Below are positions 9,744 to 23,060 of a DNA stretch of 64,000 nucleotides, piece by piece (within the stretch, counting starts at the first letter, position 1; every line of letters starts with the position of its first letter). The translations under genes and the position numbers were made by a program. Origin of the DNA: Hyalella azteca (lineage: Eukaryota; Arthropoda; Malacostraca; Amphipoda; Hyalellidae); the NCBI RefSeq assembly GCF_000764305.2, contig NW_025938055.1, positions 1 through 64,000 of the forward strand, written 5' to 3'. The notes under the pieces were generated by a model. That model saw only the letters and a list, made by a program, of their open reading frames with translations, was not told the origin of the DNA and made no database searches.

Positions 9744-12700
9744 ATGGACAATTTTTTTCCTGCTGATGCTGAAGATGAATTTGAGATGCTTCATGCAGCA
9801 GAAATGGAGATGATGAAGGAAATGGAGAATGAAGCAGCCTCATCACAAATGCAAGGTAAAGGCATCCAGTGTTAAGTGAAATGTGTTTGTAAAACTAATG
9901 ATTGAGGAAATGATGATAGCTCATGGCCTATGGGCATTAACACAAAAGACAGATGTGGAATATGTCTACCTTTTGAGCAATAACTAGAGCTTTGTTGCTA
10001 TTTTTGTAACTGCAACATTCTTGCTAGATCCTTCCTACATAATTGTTAATAAAAGTGCAGGATTAGGCTGTGAGCTTCAAAAGTTGGTGAAAATCTATCA
10101 CTTTAGGGCTGCAAGATTTTTGTGATATCAAATGCTATAAAGAGAGGACCAACTCGGTAAATTTGTCAGGTTCTGTAGTTTAATCAAATGTAAAATTATT
10201 TTTTTTAATTAATGTTGTTGCAAATACTTATAATATATATTTATATATTGTATGAACAATTTTTTGTGAAAACAGTATTTGAAAGAGAAAAATTGAGCAG
10301 AAGTTATTGCGAATGACACAAAAACGCCTGTGCACATGGTCAATTTACCTGTTCCTGTAGCCCTTGACTAATTTCTTCATTAGAAATTTATAGAAAGGGC
10401 TCATTTTTACCAGCTATTTTTGAAAATTGTTTGTGAAATGATCTTTCTTACTTGTGATTTTTAAAATTTCTGTCTGATATGCCAGACCGAGCAGCATTGA
10501 TTAGAAATACTGTTACCACATGTCACACAATGTTTTGAATCCATTTGAATTGTTCTTGGCTCCAGTTAAAGGTAGCATAGATTTCTGAAAGCAATCTGAA
10601 TAATAATATTAATAATGTATCTATCCTCTTCACCATAAATCTATAATCCTCTTCAGCAGTACAGAAGTGAATATTTAGTTAATGCCTTTCAGTGATGTAA
10701 AAACCTAAATAAAATTCCTATTTTCATGCATATAGAAATTTTTATATATTTCATTTCAAATCTCTCTTTATATGTTTGTGTTTCAGATGGGCCTTGTGTA
10801 TTCAATGGTTCCTCACAGTCAACTGTCCAATCTTCAGCATCTGGCAGAGTTTCACCTGTCCCAATTGACCCATTTGCTGTACTTTCTCAGCCAAATGCAT
10901 CAGGTTAACATATACCTACATAATGAACTGTTATTACAAAATTTCTGCTCACTTCAAAATATTTTGATGTTAAGAAGAGTTTAGTCTTCCTATTATCATT
11001 TAATGCCTGACAATCAAATTTTTTGATTGTATAATTTTTTATTTTTCCATTCAATTCTGTTTCTCTTTAAGTCTTTATCTAATATTTACTGCTAATTTCT
11101 TCTGATATTTGCTAGTAAAATTTATTTTCTATGGATATCTTAGTCTGGAATAACTATTTAGGTCAAATATTTTTGTATAATAAAAATTTTTCTCAAACTG
11201 ATGCCACTAACTCAACCTGTGTGTGGCACTGAAGCATGTTTTAACTCTATGACTGATCAGTTTGGTTTGCTTTCAGTTCTCCCTAATGGCAGCTTGCTGG
11301 AGAACCGGAGTGCCAAACGGCGTTTGATTTTAGATGATGAAGACACATCTGGTTCTGACAGTATCACTGATTGGGCAGAAAAGTCAACTTATAATTCAAG
11401 TAAAGTCCATTGTTTTAGTGTCTAATTTTTCAGTAATTTTTAATGTTAGGAATTTTAATGGCTAAGCTTCAGTTCAGTTCAGTTTCAGTTAAATATTTGG
11501 CTAGTAAAAACTAAGCATTAATATAAACTGTTAGTGTTTTAAAAACTAGTCAATAAGTGTGATAGCCTTTTGTGCTTCTTGTCTGTGAAAATGTGTCATG
11601 ATAAATCAGCGGTAAAGATGTTGGGCTGGGGTGATGGAATGCTGTAAATAATTAGTTTGACTGTGTTGATTAGTTTGTCATGTGTTTGGTGGGAAAATCT
11701 TTCAACTCTTGCATTAAACAGGGACAAAAGCACCCTCAGTGTAAGCCAGAAGCTGGGGTGTGTTGGTTCCATGACTCTACTGAAAGGACTGTGTGATGAA
11801 GAGTTGTATGATGGAGTTCTTTGCTTAGAAGTTTTGCTCCAAGAGACCAAGACTGAAACTTGTCTCTGGGCAAGAGCAGAACGAGGGAAAGAACAGCGTA
11901 AGGAGAAGAGGTTAAATGTTTGATGAGTGTGGCTGGCAGAGGAGACAGAGCCTTACATTTATAATTTATTTGGGTGGATGGCCTAAGGGGGTGCAGATAG
12001 TTTACTAAGGAATTTCAAGTGTCAGTGTAGCAGCTGTAGCTAAGAAAAAGTTTCTGGTGAGCTCTTCCTAGTCTTCTTGTGCAGCAGGAGGAAAAGCCAG
12101 GCTGACTGAAGAGAGACTCAAGTCAGATTTAAGCAGTGGGTGAGCTGGGTTGTTACCTGTTATTGAGTACAGTGTTTGAGCAAGCAACATGATGTTGCCA
12201 TTGCGTTGGTCTTCGTATGTCATAGTGGGTTGGCAAATTTGAATCTTTGTTAGTCTGAAGAACTTGTAGTAAATACCCAGTAGAAACGGACATTGCATTG
12301 CATTGCCTATGGATGCATGAACCGTTCATTCTCAATGCTGTTTCTATCTTGAGCCTCATTAACTAGAGCTATCACCATTAGATGTTTAACATATGCAGTG
12401 GTCATAGAAATTTTGTTGAAAATTATTACTCAACCAAATTATGAGTGACAAAAATAAGAACATGAGTGAAGTAGCCAAACATTTGTAATTTTTCCTTCAC
12501 ATTTGGCTTAGACAGTGAACAAAATTGAAAATATTCTCAAAATTTGTTAGAAGTATTTAATTTAACACAATGAATTGCAAATAATTACCATTGGTTAAAT
12601 TGTTGCAAAGTAAGGTGATATTTTTTCAACAGGAAATAACAAGCGAAGAAAGCCACTCCTACCCATTGTTCGGGGTTTAGTGGATCAGACTCACACCAAC

Positions 12701-15700
12701 AGTCATTCATCATCTGCAGACCCTGACATAGCTATTATAAAACGCATTGTGCGTCACAGAGAACGTCTGCTGCAGCAGGCATTGATAGACAAGGGGGCTG
12801 TAGGCTCCAATGCCATCATTAACAAGCCGCGGTGAGCTGTGCCTCTCTGTCTCACTTGAGCTAGTGAAGTACTTTCTCAATATCATGCATAAACTCTGCC
12901 TCCAAATTTGATGCTGGTCTTATAACATTCACAACATATTTTATTTTATTTACATATTATTTTTTGTAAATTTATTTACATACTTTTTTAAACATTCACA
13001 TTTTAATGCTTTGCTTCTTCCTCCCATCTTAGTTTAGTTTATTTTTGTGCAAAGATTCATGTTTATATGCATTTGGAAATGGAAAATTATTTTGTGCCTT
13101 ATTTTTAAAATAAAGTATGCATCACAATGTTTGTATTAATTTTGAAATTTTGCATATTCATAATGATATTTTAATTTGCAGTGACATACGTTCGTGTACC
13201 ATCCACTTTCGTCTCCCTGAGGGTGGTTTTCAGGCCGTCACCAGCAATGACGGCGACCGAATTTATCTCTCATTAGATGAAGATGAAGACTTTCTTAAGG
13301 CAGGACAGAGGCTCACTCTTGCTCGGTGTCCAGAAAACAGTTCTTCTCACATCAAACAATTGCTTCAAGTTCCGTTCTCACAGCTAAAAGAGGCTGCACA
13401 AGCTGAGGTATAAGTTCTATAGCCATTGAAATTTGTTTTACAATCAAACGGTAAATAAAATGGTGAAAACGGTTTTAATTTATTCTAATTTAAAGTTAAT
13501 GCTTTCGGAAGTTATTTATATTCTTATCAAAGAACACCCTGTGAGTCATGAGTTTTGATTAATGATTATTGTTTTGATTCCTCCAAAGTTTAATGAGATG
13601 AAACATTTTTCCCATCCTTCCTTTAAGATATTATTAATTCGCATCTAATTGAAATTTATTTTTGCAGCTACATCGGCAAGCTGAACGTGTAGTGCGTTCA
13701 ACTGAACTTAACCAAACAACAAGCGAGTTGGATGCTCAGGAACAAGAAGAGGATGTTGATGATGAGTCTTCCCTCTGGACCGAAGTCTACAAGCCTACAC
13801 ATTATCTGCATCTCCTGAGTGATGAGGTTCGAATTCCTCTCAGAAAATTCATTAAGAGGATTTTTGACCGAAATCATAAGCACTTGATTCTCCATCATTA
13901 CCCTGATCTTGAATACCTAATGCGAATGTATTTAAACTCATTAAATATTCATTGCATACTTTGTTACATTGGGCAATTTTATTTGGAATTATTAGCACCT
14001 ATTATTATGTTCCAGGATTCTGATCGCCACCAACTAAACCTTTAAGGCTAGAGTTGCTATATTTTCCATCTTGATAAATTTACCCAAAAATGAATAACTA
14101 TTTCCATAAAATGATTTTACAACTCGAAGAATATTTGTTTTATGAAAGTTAAATCGAGGACGACTACTGCAGTTGCACAAGAAATTTTCAGATTGTCTTC
14201 TAGGTGCGCACAATTTTCATGAAGGGAAAAATTTGTTTAATAATAATGAAATTAAAAATAAATTTATTCTTATCTCAAATGTTATTGTGGTGCAGATGAC
14301 TAATCGATCAGTGTTGCACTGGATCAAACTCTGGGATAAATTCGTCTTTGGCAAAGAGAAGAAGCCTCGCAAACCCAATGAGCAGGCCGCAGTCAAGAGA
14401 GAAAATTGGAGAGGTAAAATTGAATATTTCATTAGACTATAAATGTCCCTAAGTTTAATTCTTTCACTCCTCTAGTCATCATTGAAATGGGATTTATTTA
14501 ATAATTTGTCATTCTCCTATTTAAATGCTGTAGTGAACTGAAAATCATAACCCTTAACATTTATTAGCCGCAGTGATTCATTTCTGCTATTTATATTTTT
14601 TTGCTTTAAAATGTAAAATAGACTCCGTTTAAACAAATTTAACTGCCCTAATTTGGAAGGTGTGAAGGGAGTATAAACCATAAACACTCAGTATCCTAAA
14701 CAGAAAACAAGTTCGGCAAGTCCCAGTACCGCCAGCCAATTCTCTTGCCCAATCTCAACGAGGAACTCGAAGCAGACGGCCGACCAGTGCAGAAGCTGCT
14801 GCTGCTCTGCGGTGCTCCTGGTCTCGGCAAGACCACACTTGCTCACATCATTGCCAGACATGCGGGATACAGGCCTGTCGAGCTCAATGCCAGCGACGAT
14901 AGGTTAGCGTTATAGATGGGCCACTTCTGTCATAGATTGGTCACTTCTGTCATAGTTGGCTCAATGATATTCCGTCTGTGTGTTGATGGACAGAACTCTT
15001 ATGAGGTTTGGAATCTCAGTAAACTCGCTCCCCAAAAGATCTGTATTTTATATAATTATGTTGAAGTTTTTGTTCGTGTTTGAAGCCTGGCCCAGCAAAA
15101 AATATTGGGTTTTTTTGAGCGAGTATCCACAATACTTTACGTGTGTGTATATTACCTGGATCAGAAAATTTATTCTTAGTGATAAAATAGTAAGGAATTG
15201 TAACAAGAGAAAGAAACGTAAATTTTGGTGTTCTCTGTCATGCTTCAGGGGTAGTTTCGATTTGTCTATGGTTATAAGCTTTGAACATTCATGTATATAT
15301 ATTGTTAGTTGATATTTATCTTATGCTTTCAGATCAGTCGATGCTTTTCGTTCAAGTATTGAGAACGCAACAAGCATGCGGTCCGTCTTGGATGTGGACA
15401 AGCGACCAAACTGTCTCATTATTGATGAAATTGATGGCGCGCCTGCGGTGAGAATTTTCACAATAGAATTATTATTTTTCAAATTTACATTCAATGGTAA
15501 TTTGGACCTATTAACTAACCCTCTAAGACTTTTCAATTGTGAGATTTCTACTGCACAAGCTTAAGAATTAGTAATATAGTATCAAATGTTTGATTTACTC
15601 CTGGATTACGATATATTGATTTATTGATGTGTTTTCACAACTTGTTAAAACACGTTACTATTAATGTGTTAAGAGAAATATTAATATGACTAAATTAAAA

Positions 15701-18700
15701 TGTAAAATTGTAATATGATCATAATATTACTACAATAACATATTAGTATTTCTATTATTTTCAATACACATTATATCAATATGAATATAAACCCATTAAA
15801 CTCGATAATTTTGATATCTGCCAGAACCTCCAGTGCCAGGCTGCTTTTTGTACTTAAATAATTCATCCCAAATAATTCATCCCAAATTTGCCATGATTTC
15901 TGTTGCAGCCTTCCATCAAACTCTTGGTGAACCTCATCTCCGGCAAGGGTTTGGGCGGCAACGCCCCAAGCAAGAAAGGAACCAAACAGAAAATTTTCAT
16001 CCTACAGCGGCCAGTAATCGCCATCTGCAACGACCCCTTCGTGACAGCCCTGCGGCCTCTCAAGCCCCTGGCTCTTGTGGTTACGTTCCCTCCGACCCTC
16101 TCAACCAAGTAGGTTATCATCTAGAGCTCGTTGTATGGTCTGTGAAATTGTGCCATGTGTGGCTTGTCATAATCCTGGACTGAATAACATTAAGACACGG
16201 AGCTTTTACTGACGTTTATTTTCGTATTCTTTTGGCAATTGGAACTTGGTTTCTATTTAAAATGATATTTTACACTCCGTTTAATATTTAAATTTTGGTT
16301 AAATGTTAACCATATGATCTTACCACATTGCCAGATTTAAACCATCGATTGCCTCTGGTTCAAAGACCTTGATGTCCGTGACAGCCTGTCAGGAGCCTGT
16401 TGATGTAAACAAAAATTAAGGTATACGTCTGACGTAGTATTTATTATATGTGTCCAGGCTCGCTCAACGCCTGCAAGAGATTTGCAACGAGCGCGGTCTC
16501 AGCACGGATCTTACAGCGCTTTTAACTCTCGCGCATAAGACTCGCAACGACATCAGGTCTTGCCTGGCACTACTGCAGTTTGTCAAGTAAGTGATGGTCA
16601 TTGCAGCTTATGCACTGAGAAATTTTTCGTTTTTTGCCTTATTTTTAGAATTTTAAAAATTTTCCACCTCATTTCTACATCGAGTTTATGGTATCTGTGT
16701 GCATAGAGCTTGTCATAACTTTAACTATGTTCACATAGTGGTCTCGTATACTATTGATTATTTCATTTTGTTCTTGTAGAATTTGATTACACTAATCCTC
16801 TGATTATTATATCCTTAGGAGCAAACGCGGTGCTCTGAAGTTGTCCGACATTGAAGGTGCTGCCGTTGGGCAGAAGGATTACCAGCAATCGCTCTTCAGC
16901 GTCTGGAATAACATCTTCTCCATACCTCGTCCTGCCAAGTCAGTTGCTTCCATTTAATCCGCGTAAAATGATGGGCATTGTACTTATAATGTTTTGAGAT
17001 TCAAATTGCTGAAAGCTGTGTATTCTTGAGCAAGCATATACTGAAGTATATTTTTATGACTTAACATTTTGTTTGAAGTTCATGTAGGTATTTTAGTGAA
17101 GCTTCCATTCTTTAATATGAGTATATAACTGTTTCAGAGCTAGACATGTAAATCCTCACAATCTACCAAGCCCTACCACCGACCGTAGAGTTTCTAACTC
17201 TACCCTAGCGGACTCTAGCACAACATTGTGCAGCACCGCAACAACAAGTACAACAAGCACCATCGTGACACTTTCTGACCGGTACCGAGAAGTCTTGCAG
17301 TCTGCCATGTCTTGTTCAGAATATGAGAAGATACTTCAAGGGTGGTTTGAGAACTATCCTACTTGTAAATTCAAGCATACGCATTTAGAACCTGTGAGTG
17401 ATGTTCTAGATTACGCCAGAGTTACTATCGTAGTTATTTTAGAAAGTCGAGAAAGTTTTCTAGTTGGTATTTTTCTTTTTGCTACAAAATTAGCTAATAT
17501 TTGTAAATTAGTATTGGATGGCAGAATTTGCTTGTTTATACACGTACGATTAATGACCAGAGAATTCGTTGATTTAAATTATCAGAGTACAACAATTCTT
17601 CAGATGACGTTGGTAGATCGAAAGGCATGTTTGAGGAAGTTGTTTTGATTTATTAGCGATGTTTCGAATGCAACAAGCATTCATTTACAAGTTACAAGAA
17701 GCATTGTTATTATTTTGTATTATTATTTGTAATTTGTAAATTCTATATAAATAAGGAAAAGTGATTCACTCGTGACATAAAAATGAATAAAATTTACTGC
17801 ACATACTATATATCAATGGAATTAAGTTTATCATTTGCTTGCAAAATTAATTTCTTGTCTAATGATAGATTTATAAAATTGTTTACAGGTTACTGCTGGC
17901 CTGGACTGGGCTTGTTTCCTCGATATGCTGCGCACAGAGATCCAGAAAAGCCAGAGCTGGATGTTGCAAGGCTTCCTACCTCACGTCTTTGTGTCTCTCC
18001 ATCTAAACTTTGCCTCCCACCAGCGCCCAAAAATTACATTCCCTGTACAGCACACAGAGCAGACAGCTGTGCAGCAGCGCACCGAGACTCTCATCACGTC
18101 ACTGCTGAACCATATGAACCCATCGAGCCGAGTGTTTGCAGCAGCACCTCTTTTACTGATGGACGTGTTGCCGTATTTAAGTACGATATTGCAACCCAAT
18201 TTCAGACCCATCAACACGCAGCTCTACAGCTCCAAGGAAAAAGCCGAGCTTCTCAGCGTCATTGACACAATGATAGCTTATAATTTAACCTACACACAAG
18301 AGCGATCGAAGGAAGGTCAATATTCCTTCGTGATGGAACCAAATATTGAAGAGGTTGTACGGCTGAACAGTAACGTCAACCATCGTCAGCTTAGCTACAT
18401 TGCTCGTCAACTCGTAGCACGAGAAGTTGAAATGGAGAAAGTTAGAAGATCTGAATTATATTTCTCACAACAACAACAGGAGAAAAAACTTTTCAGTGAA
18501 CGAAATTCTATTCAAACAGCCATTGATAAGTCTGTTGATAAACCATCTCCCCTTGTAAAAAATCCTTGTGATGCTCTGCCTGGTGATAATTCAATGGTTT
18601 GCAGCGAGGAATCATCTGCGCGGTCCGATAAGAAATCATTGTTTCAAAAGAATAAATCACTTTGTGCTAACATTCCTTCAAAATCTACTCCCGGAGATGA

Positions 18701-21033
18701 TGTTGCAAAGGATGATGCTTCTGAAATAATCAGTAGTCAAGGCAGCAATGACGACGAAAGTGTTCCTAATCATCTCCGCAAACTGGTTGCCAAGCCACTC
18801 CTAAAACTTCCTGAAACCAAAGTAAGCAATATGATCTTCGCAACTGTTGAAAGTGAAAGGTTAATTACTACTAGCATCCTGCGCTTGAACCTTTCTCCTC
18901 CAAATATCACATAGATTTGCTTTTAATCATTCGATGTTAGAGAGCAGGATCTCAACATTATTTCGGAGCTTTTTGTTATTGCTACTGGAAGAACTTTTAC
19001 GTCGCGTATTTTTCTAGTATTATATCCGTTCTCCACCTGAATGAGCCTGCCATGCTGAAACAGCCTCTTTGCTCTGTATGAAAAAAATGAACTCTCTTAA
19101 TGGAAAACCTATCTTACCCCATCGATTTTATAGTCTTAGAAACGTATTCGTAAGTTACTTCTAAAATATAAAAAAATTATTTTATCTCGTAATCTTCTTG
19201 AAATAAAATCGTTGTATTATATGCCGGTCGGTAAATTACTTTCATTCTGCAGATGCCTCGGGATTTTTTCGGTCGTGTCATGCAGTCATCTTTGTCGCAA
19301 CAAAATAAAGGTAAGCTGCTGGTCCGACTTTGACGTACACATTAAGTTTATTTGGTGCCAACTGACTATATCAGATGGTGAGTGTGATGAATGTACAGTA
19401 GGGTATCCGCCATATTTATGGCAACGATTGTTTTTTGTTATTTCTCAATAAAACAAACAGGTGCATTGTTTTTTTTTATTGGATGAGCTAGTAGCCAAGA
19501 ATTACCTAAACAATTCTCAGACATATTTATTCAATATGACCACCCTTATTTTTAATGACGGCCTCCAATCTACGCGGGAAAGCTTCACAGGAGACACGCA
19601 GCATTTCTTGAGGGATCAAGTCCCATTCCCGTGTCAATTTAGACTTCAAACTATCCAAAGAATCATGAGGTGTTCTGCAGACCCTACTCTCTAAAAGAGC
19701 CCATACAGTGAAGTCGAGAGGATTCAAATCAGGGCTTCTTGAGGGCCGTTCATTTTTGCTAATGAACGTTGCGATGTGACCCTGAATCTAGTTTTGGGTC
19801 ATGTTTGAGCCATGTGATGGGGCAGAGTCTTGTTGAAAACTCCATGGTGAGCCGTTGAAGTGTTTACGGGCCCAAGGTAACACAGCTTCCATAATGTCCG
19901 AAATATATCGCTGACTGTTCAATTTCAATCCTGAGGGGACGAAAAACGAGTGGGGACCTCCCAGTGGCGGTTACCGCGGCCCAAACCATCACGGACATGG
20001 GATTTTGACGTCGTGTTGCTGTTCTGGTTGCCACAGATCCATCTCGACTCCAAACTCTGTCATTTTGATGGTATACGCTTTGTTCAACGTCAAATGTTTT
20101 CTCGTCACTGAACACCAAGTTGGGCAGCGTGCATCTTCAATGAGATCCAGAATGTGCTGGCATCCTTCGAGCCTCATTCGTTCATGACGGCCTGTTAGTT
20201 CATGCCTTGTTTGCATCTTGTAAGGGGAGGTTATGAGGTCATCTTTGAGGACTCCACGCATTAATGTCTGACTGACTCCTGCTTCTGCAGCCAATTTTGC
20301 AGATGAGCGACGAGGGTTTCTCCTCAACTTCTCCCTCGTGTTTTTGACCAATTGTTAAGTTCGGACACTTCGTTTCCTTCCTTGACCTGATCGGCAGGTC
20401 GATTGCATGATTCACCAGATTCCTTGAATTTTTTTACCACCTTCCACACAGTTTCACGACGAATTTGGAGCTTTTTTGCAATGACTGAATTACTCTCGTC
20501 CTTTTCATGGAAGGTTGCAATTACATTTTTATCTACTGCCATAGCCCATAAGTAATAGTAAATGCAGACACCTTAGAATTCTGCAATATAAAATAGATGA
20601 ATTAATAGATATTAAGCTTCATTATAAAAGAAAAGTCTCCTAGAAACCAATTTATTTTATATGGCAAACATCCGTTGCCATTAATATGGCGGACACTGTA
20701 TATGATGTATGTGCTATCAAATCCAATTCATTTATTTAAAAATGATTTCATTTCACTAACTAAATACCTTTTTATATTTCTAATTTTTTTTGTTCATCTA
20801 CTACTCTTCATTGCTCATCGTATGGTCACACATTTCTGTTAATCATTAAAATTTGCATAAATTTTCATAACGGTTACATCTACAAATAGCATTCTAATTT
20901 GCATTAATTTTCATTTTTTCTTATCTGCGTTTCAGCTACGAACGACATCGTGAAGAGTACAGTGTGGTTCCGTTTCAAAGAAGGATACAGCAATGCTGTC
21001 AGGCGTTCAGTCAAGATGAAGGATCTCGTCTGA
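9744..21033 (+). CDS. CHTF18: chromosome transmission fidelity protein 18 (RFC-like clamp loader subunit)
   Basis: CTF18 replaces RFC1 in the CTF18-DCC1-CTF8/RFC2-5 complex, which loads PCNA on the leading strand and supports sister-chromatid cohesion in the nucleus. I read 16 exons: 9744-9855, 10787-10903, 11277-11399, 12633-12831, 13182-13407, 13668-13826, 14296-14413, 14704-14902, 15333-15447, 15909-16108, 16458-16586, 16819-16938, 17138-17393, 17889-18821, 19253-19310, 20936-21033. All borders are GT-AG and all phases agree, giving 1053 residues (vertebrate proteins are about 975). The AAA+ core is intact: Walker A GAPGLGKT near 388-395, Walker B LIIDEIDG near 446-453, sensor 1 CND near 496-498, sensor 2 RSC near 556-558. 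The short exon 15 carries the family motif RDFFGRV. Exon 16 gives the conserved [15 protein letters not shown] tail that binds DCC1-CTF8. The start ATG has G at -3 and +4. Exon 6 ends at a weak donor (GTTCGA). Confidence 0.93.
9955..10080 (+). repeat. second copy of the 1172-1350 dispersed repeat
   Basis: Lies in CHTF18 intron 1. It matches the copy at 1172-1290 in patches, including TTGCTATTTTTG and AATAAAAGTGCAGGATTAGG. The two copies are considerably diverged, so this is an old repeat family. Confidence 0.45.
19396..20698 (-). mobile_element. 1303-bp mariner-like transposon, inactive
   Basis: The terminal inverted repeats run CAGTAGGGTATCCGCCATAT at the left and, on the other strand, CAGTGTCCGCCATATTAATG at the right. 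They match over roughly 30 bp with small indels. TA target duplications lie at 19394-19395 and 20699-20700. Size and layout are those of a full-length Tc1/mariner element. It sits in the last intron of CHTF18, in antisense orientation, 85 bp after the exon 15 donor. Frameshifts in the transposase show that this copy is dead. Confidence 0.92.
19527..20542 (-). pseudogene. mariner-family transposase, frameshifted
   Basis: The remains of a transposase of about 338 codons start at 20542 and end at 19527 on the - strand. The N-terminus has a helix-turn-helix look ([19 protein letters not shown]). The first catalytic Asp is in VFSDEKTF, the second in QQDSAPSH (codon 19829-19827), and the third in SPDLNPLDF (19730-19728). 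In this copy 32 residues separate the second and third Asp, close to the DD34D mariner pattern. The frame changes at least twice between 20350 and 20000, and an in-frame TAG follows QQDSAPSH. The exact clade is uncertain. Confidence 0.85.
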
Positions 21034-21309
21034 AATTTGGTTCTCTCTGTCGGCACTTATTATTGATATGATTCGTTTTCTTGCAATTATGCTAGTTTAT
21101 ATCTATGTTATTAGTGCTGGTGTGTCTATCACATTGTTGTTCTCTTCTTGGACTCGGTTCTACTCTTCTTCTCTGTAAACAAAGAAACATGAAGTACTAA
21201 TTCTAGTATCTTTTCTCTATATACGTATACATGCTTGCAAGTAATTTCTGCTTTAGGATTATAATTTTAACATAAAATGATGTCTCGTGAATCAATACTC
21301 TAAAATTAA

Positions 21310-21315
21310 AATAAA
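21310..21315 (+). promoter_or_regulatory. candidate poly(A) signal of CHTF18
   Basis: AATAAA lies about 280 bp after the CHTF18 stop codon, a normal 3' untranslated length. No closer canonical hexamer was noticed. Confidence 0.4.
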
Positions 21316-23052
21316 CATTCGCAAACGCAAGATTCTCTATAAATTTTTAATTGACCGTTTTGTCGTCGAATTTGGGCATTAACGATCAAAAGAACTGGTA
21401 AAAGAGCTCTAGTTAACGACTCGGGAGGCAGGAAGAAAAAGTTGCTCCACTCTGGTTTTGATCCAAAACGCTCCTCCAAAATTCTAGAATTACCGTAGCA
21501 AATTTAACGGACATCGCCCAGTCCAAAGACTGCAAGCTTCTGGCAGAAAAAATTGCGACCAACTTAGCTGCGAACCACATGTGAACATTTTTTTTCCTCG
21601 CTCCGAATTTACGAACAATTAATTTTTTTTGCGATTTGATTCCTAATGTTAATACGTCGAAATACTCGGTAAGATTTGGAAGTGTTAATATTTTCATAGT
21701 TTTCAGAATAAAACACATTTATGAAATTATATATGGCTGGCTTCTCATTACTGCACGCACTGTCTTGATCGTCCGCTGGATCCCGAACCGCGATTTTCAT
21801 CAGGATATATTTGCATAAATCAGCGCTACAGCATAAACTTGGAGCCGAGCTGACTTGAGTGAGAACAAGCATTTATAAAGGTCTAATTTGTTCACATGAT
21901 GTTAAACTTCTGGCTTGGTAAATTGTTTGAATATTTCCTTGGGCGTTGGTGTGAAATTCAAAAAATTTGTCTTTATCAAAATAATTTCAATTTTCTTATG
22001 AACATGCAATGGTTGTTAATGTTAGTGACAATCGGGTTTATGCATAATTCGTCTTATAAAGCCAATTCAGATGACGATAGGTCAATATATCATAGCCGAG
22101 TTTATGATAGCCATTAACCTCTCCTTGCGATTCTAACCTGGCCAGTTTTTCGTGGAAGATCACGATCATAAAATTATTCCGAAGTGTACTTTTATGAAAC
22201 GGTACAAGTGTTTTATCATATCTCCAACATTCACTCTGGTCACAGTGAATGTCTACCTGGCCCACAGAGCCAGGCAGATGCCAATTTATCTCTTTTCGGA
22301 AAATGTTTACCCGTTAACTTGATTGCCACTTCCACAAATTTCCTAACAAAAACTTGATCTTTTCTTCAGCTATTTTGGCGTAAATGTTCGTAATTGTCTT
22401 GTTCATATCGTCTTACCGACTACACGAGCACATTACGGTTCGATGAAACTGCTAAGCTCGAGTTCTATAATGAGGCACAAGTTCTTGAGCTCGTCAGTTC
22501 CCTAATAAAATTTTATTTATACGCGGACATTTTTTGGTCTCATCTTTGTCTAGGATGCAAAGGCTGAGAAATTTTATTCAATTCAGTAAGTTGCATTAAA
22601 ATTATCGCATTTGATTTTTTGCAAACTACTCGCAATAGATGTTTAATTTTCACTTCCATTGTTGATTTAACAAATTACCAGTACATAAAGCTTTGATTTT
22701 GAGCGCACAAAATTCAGACCACAAACATTCGAGTTGTTAGACTAGCAAGAAAGTCCTTCTTCAGTAGAAAATAAACGCTTGAAAAAAAAAATCGAATATA
22801 GTAAAGCATACCGTTGATGTTCGTCACTCCACTCGGAAAAATGAATGAATCAGATTGTTCAAAGAGTGACACTTTCTTACCCATAGCAAGAGCAGAGAGC
22901 CGATGTAGCAGTGATACGGGCCAAACTGGGTCAATATGAGGCTCAAGTACAAAAAGCTCATCGATATTTTGACAAAATATAACTGACTTTAACTCATTCC
23001 TGTGAGTACATGGATCAGTTTACGGCCTAAGTTCAGGGAGTTTGCTAAGGTA
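21316..23052. other. intergenic DNA, no gene recognised
   Basis: Several short open frames occur on both strands between 21413 and 22265, but none shows a recognisable domain or plausible splice structure. Confidence 0.4.
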
Positions 23053-23060
23053 GGACCTAG

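Noticed and set aside
15833..16183. 116-codon + strand frame
   Set aside because: Shadow of CHTF18 exon 10, which is read in a different frame with the conserved sensor 1 region.
17783..18265. 160-codon + strand frame
   Set aside because: It overlaps CHTF18 exon 14 in another frame. The exon frame has clear homology, so this is a shadow.
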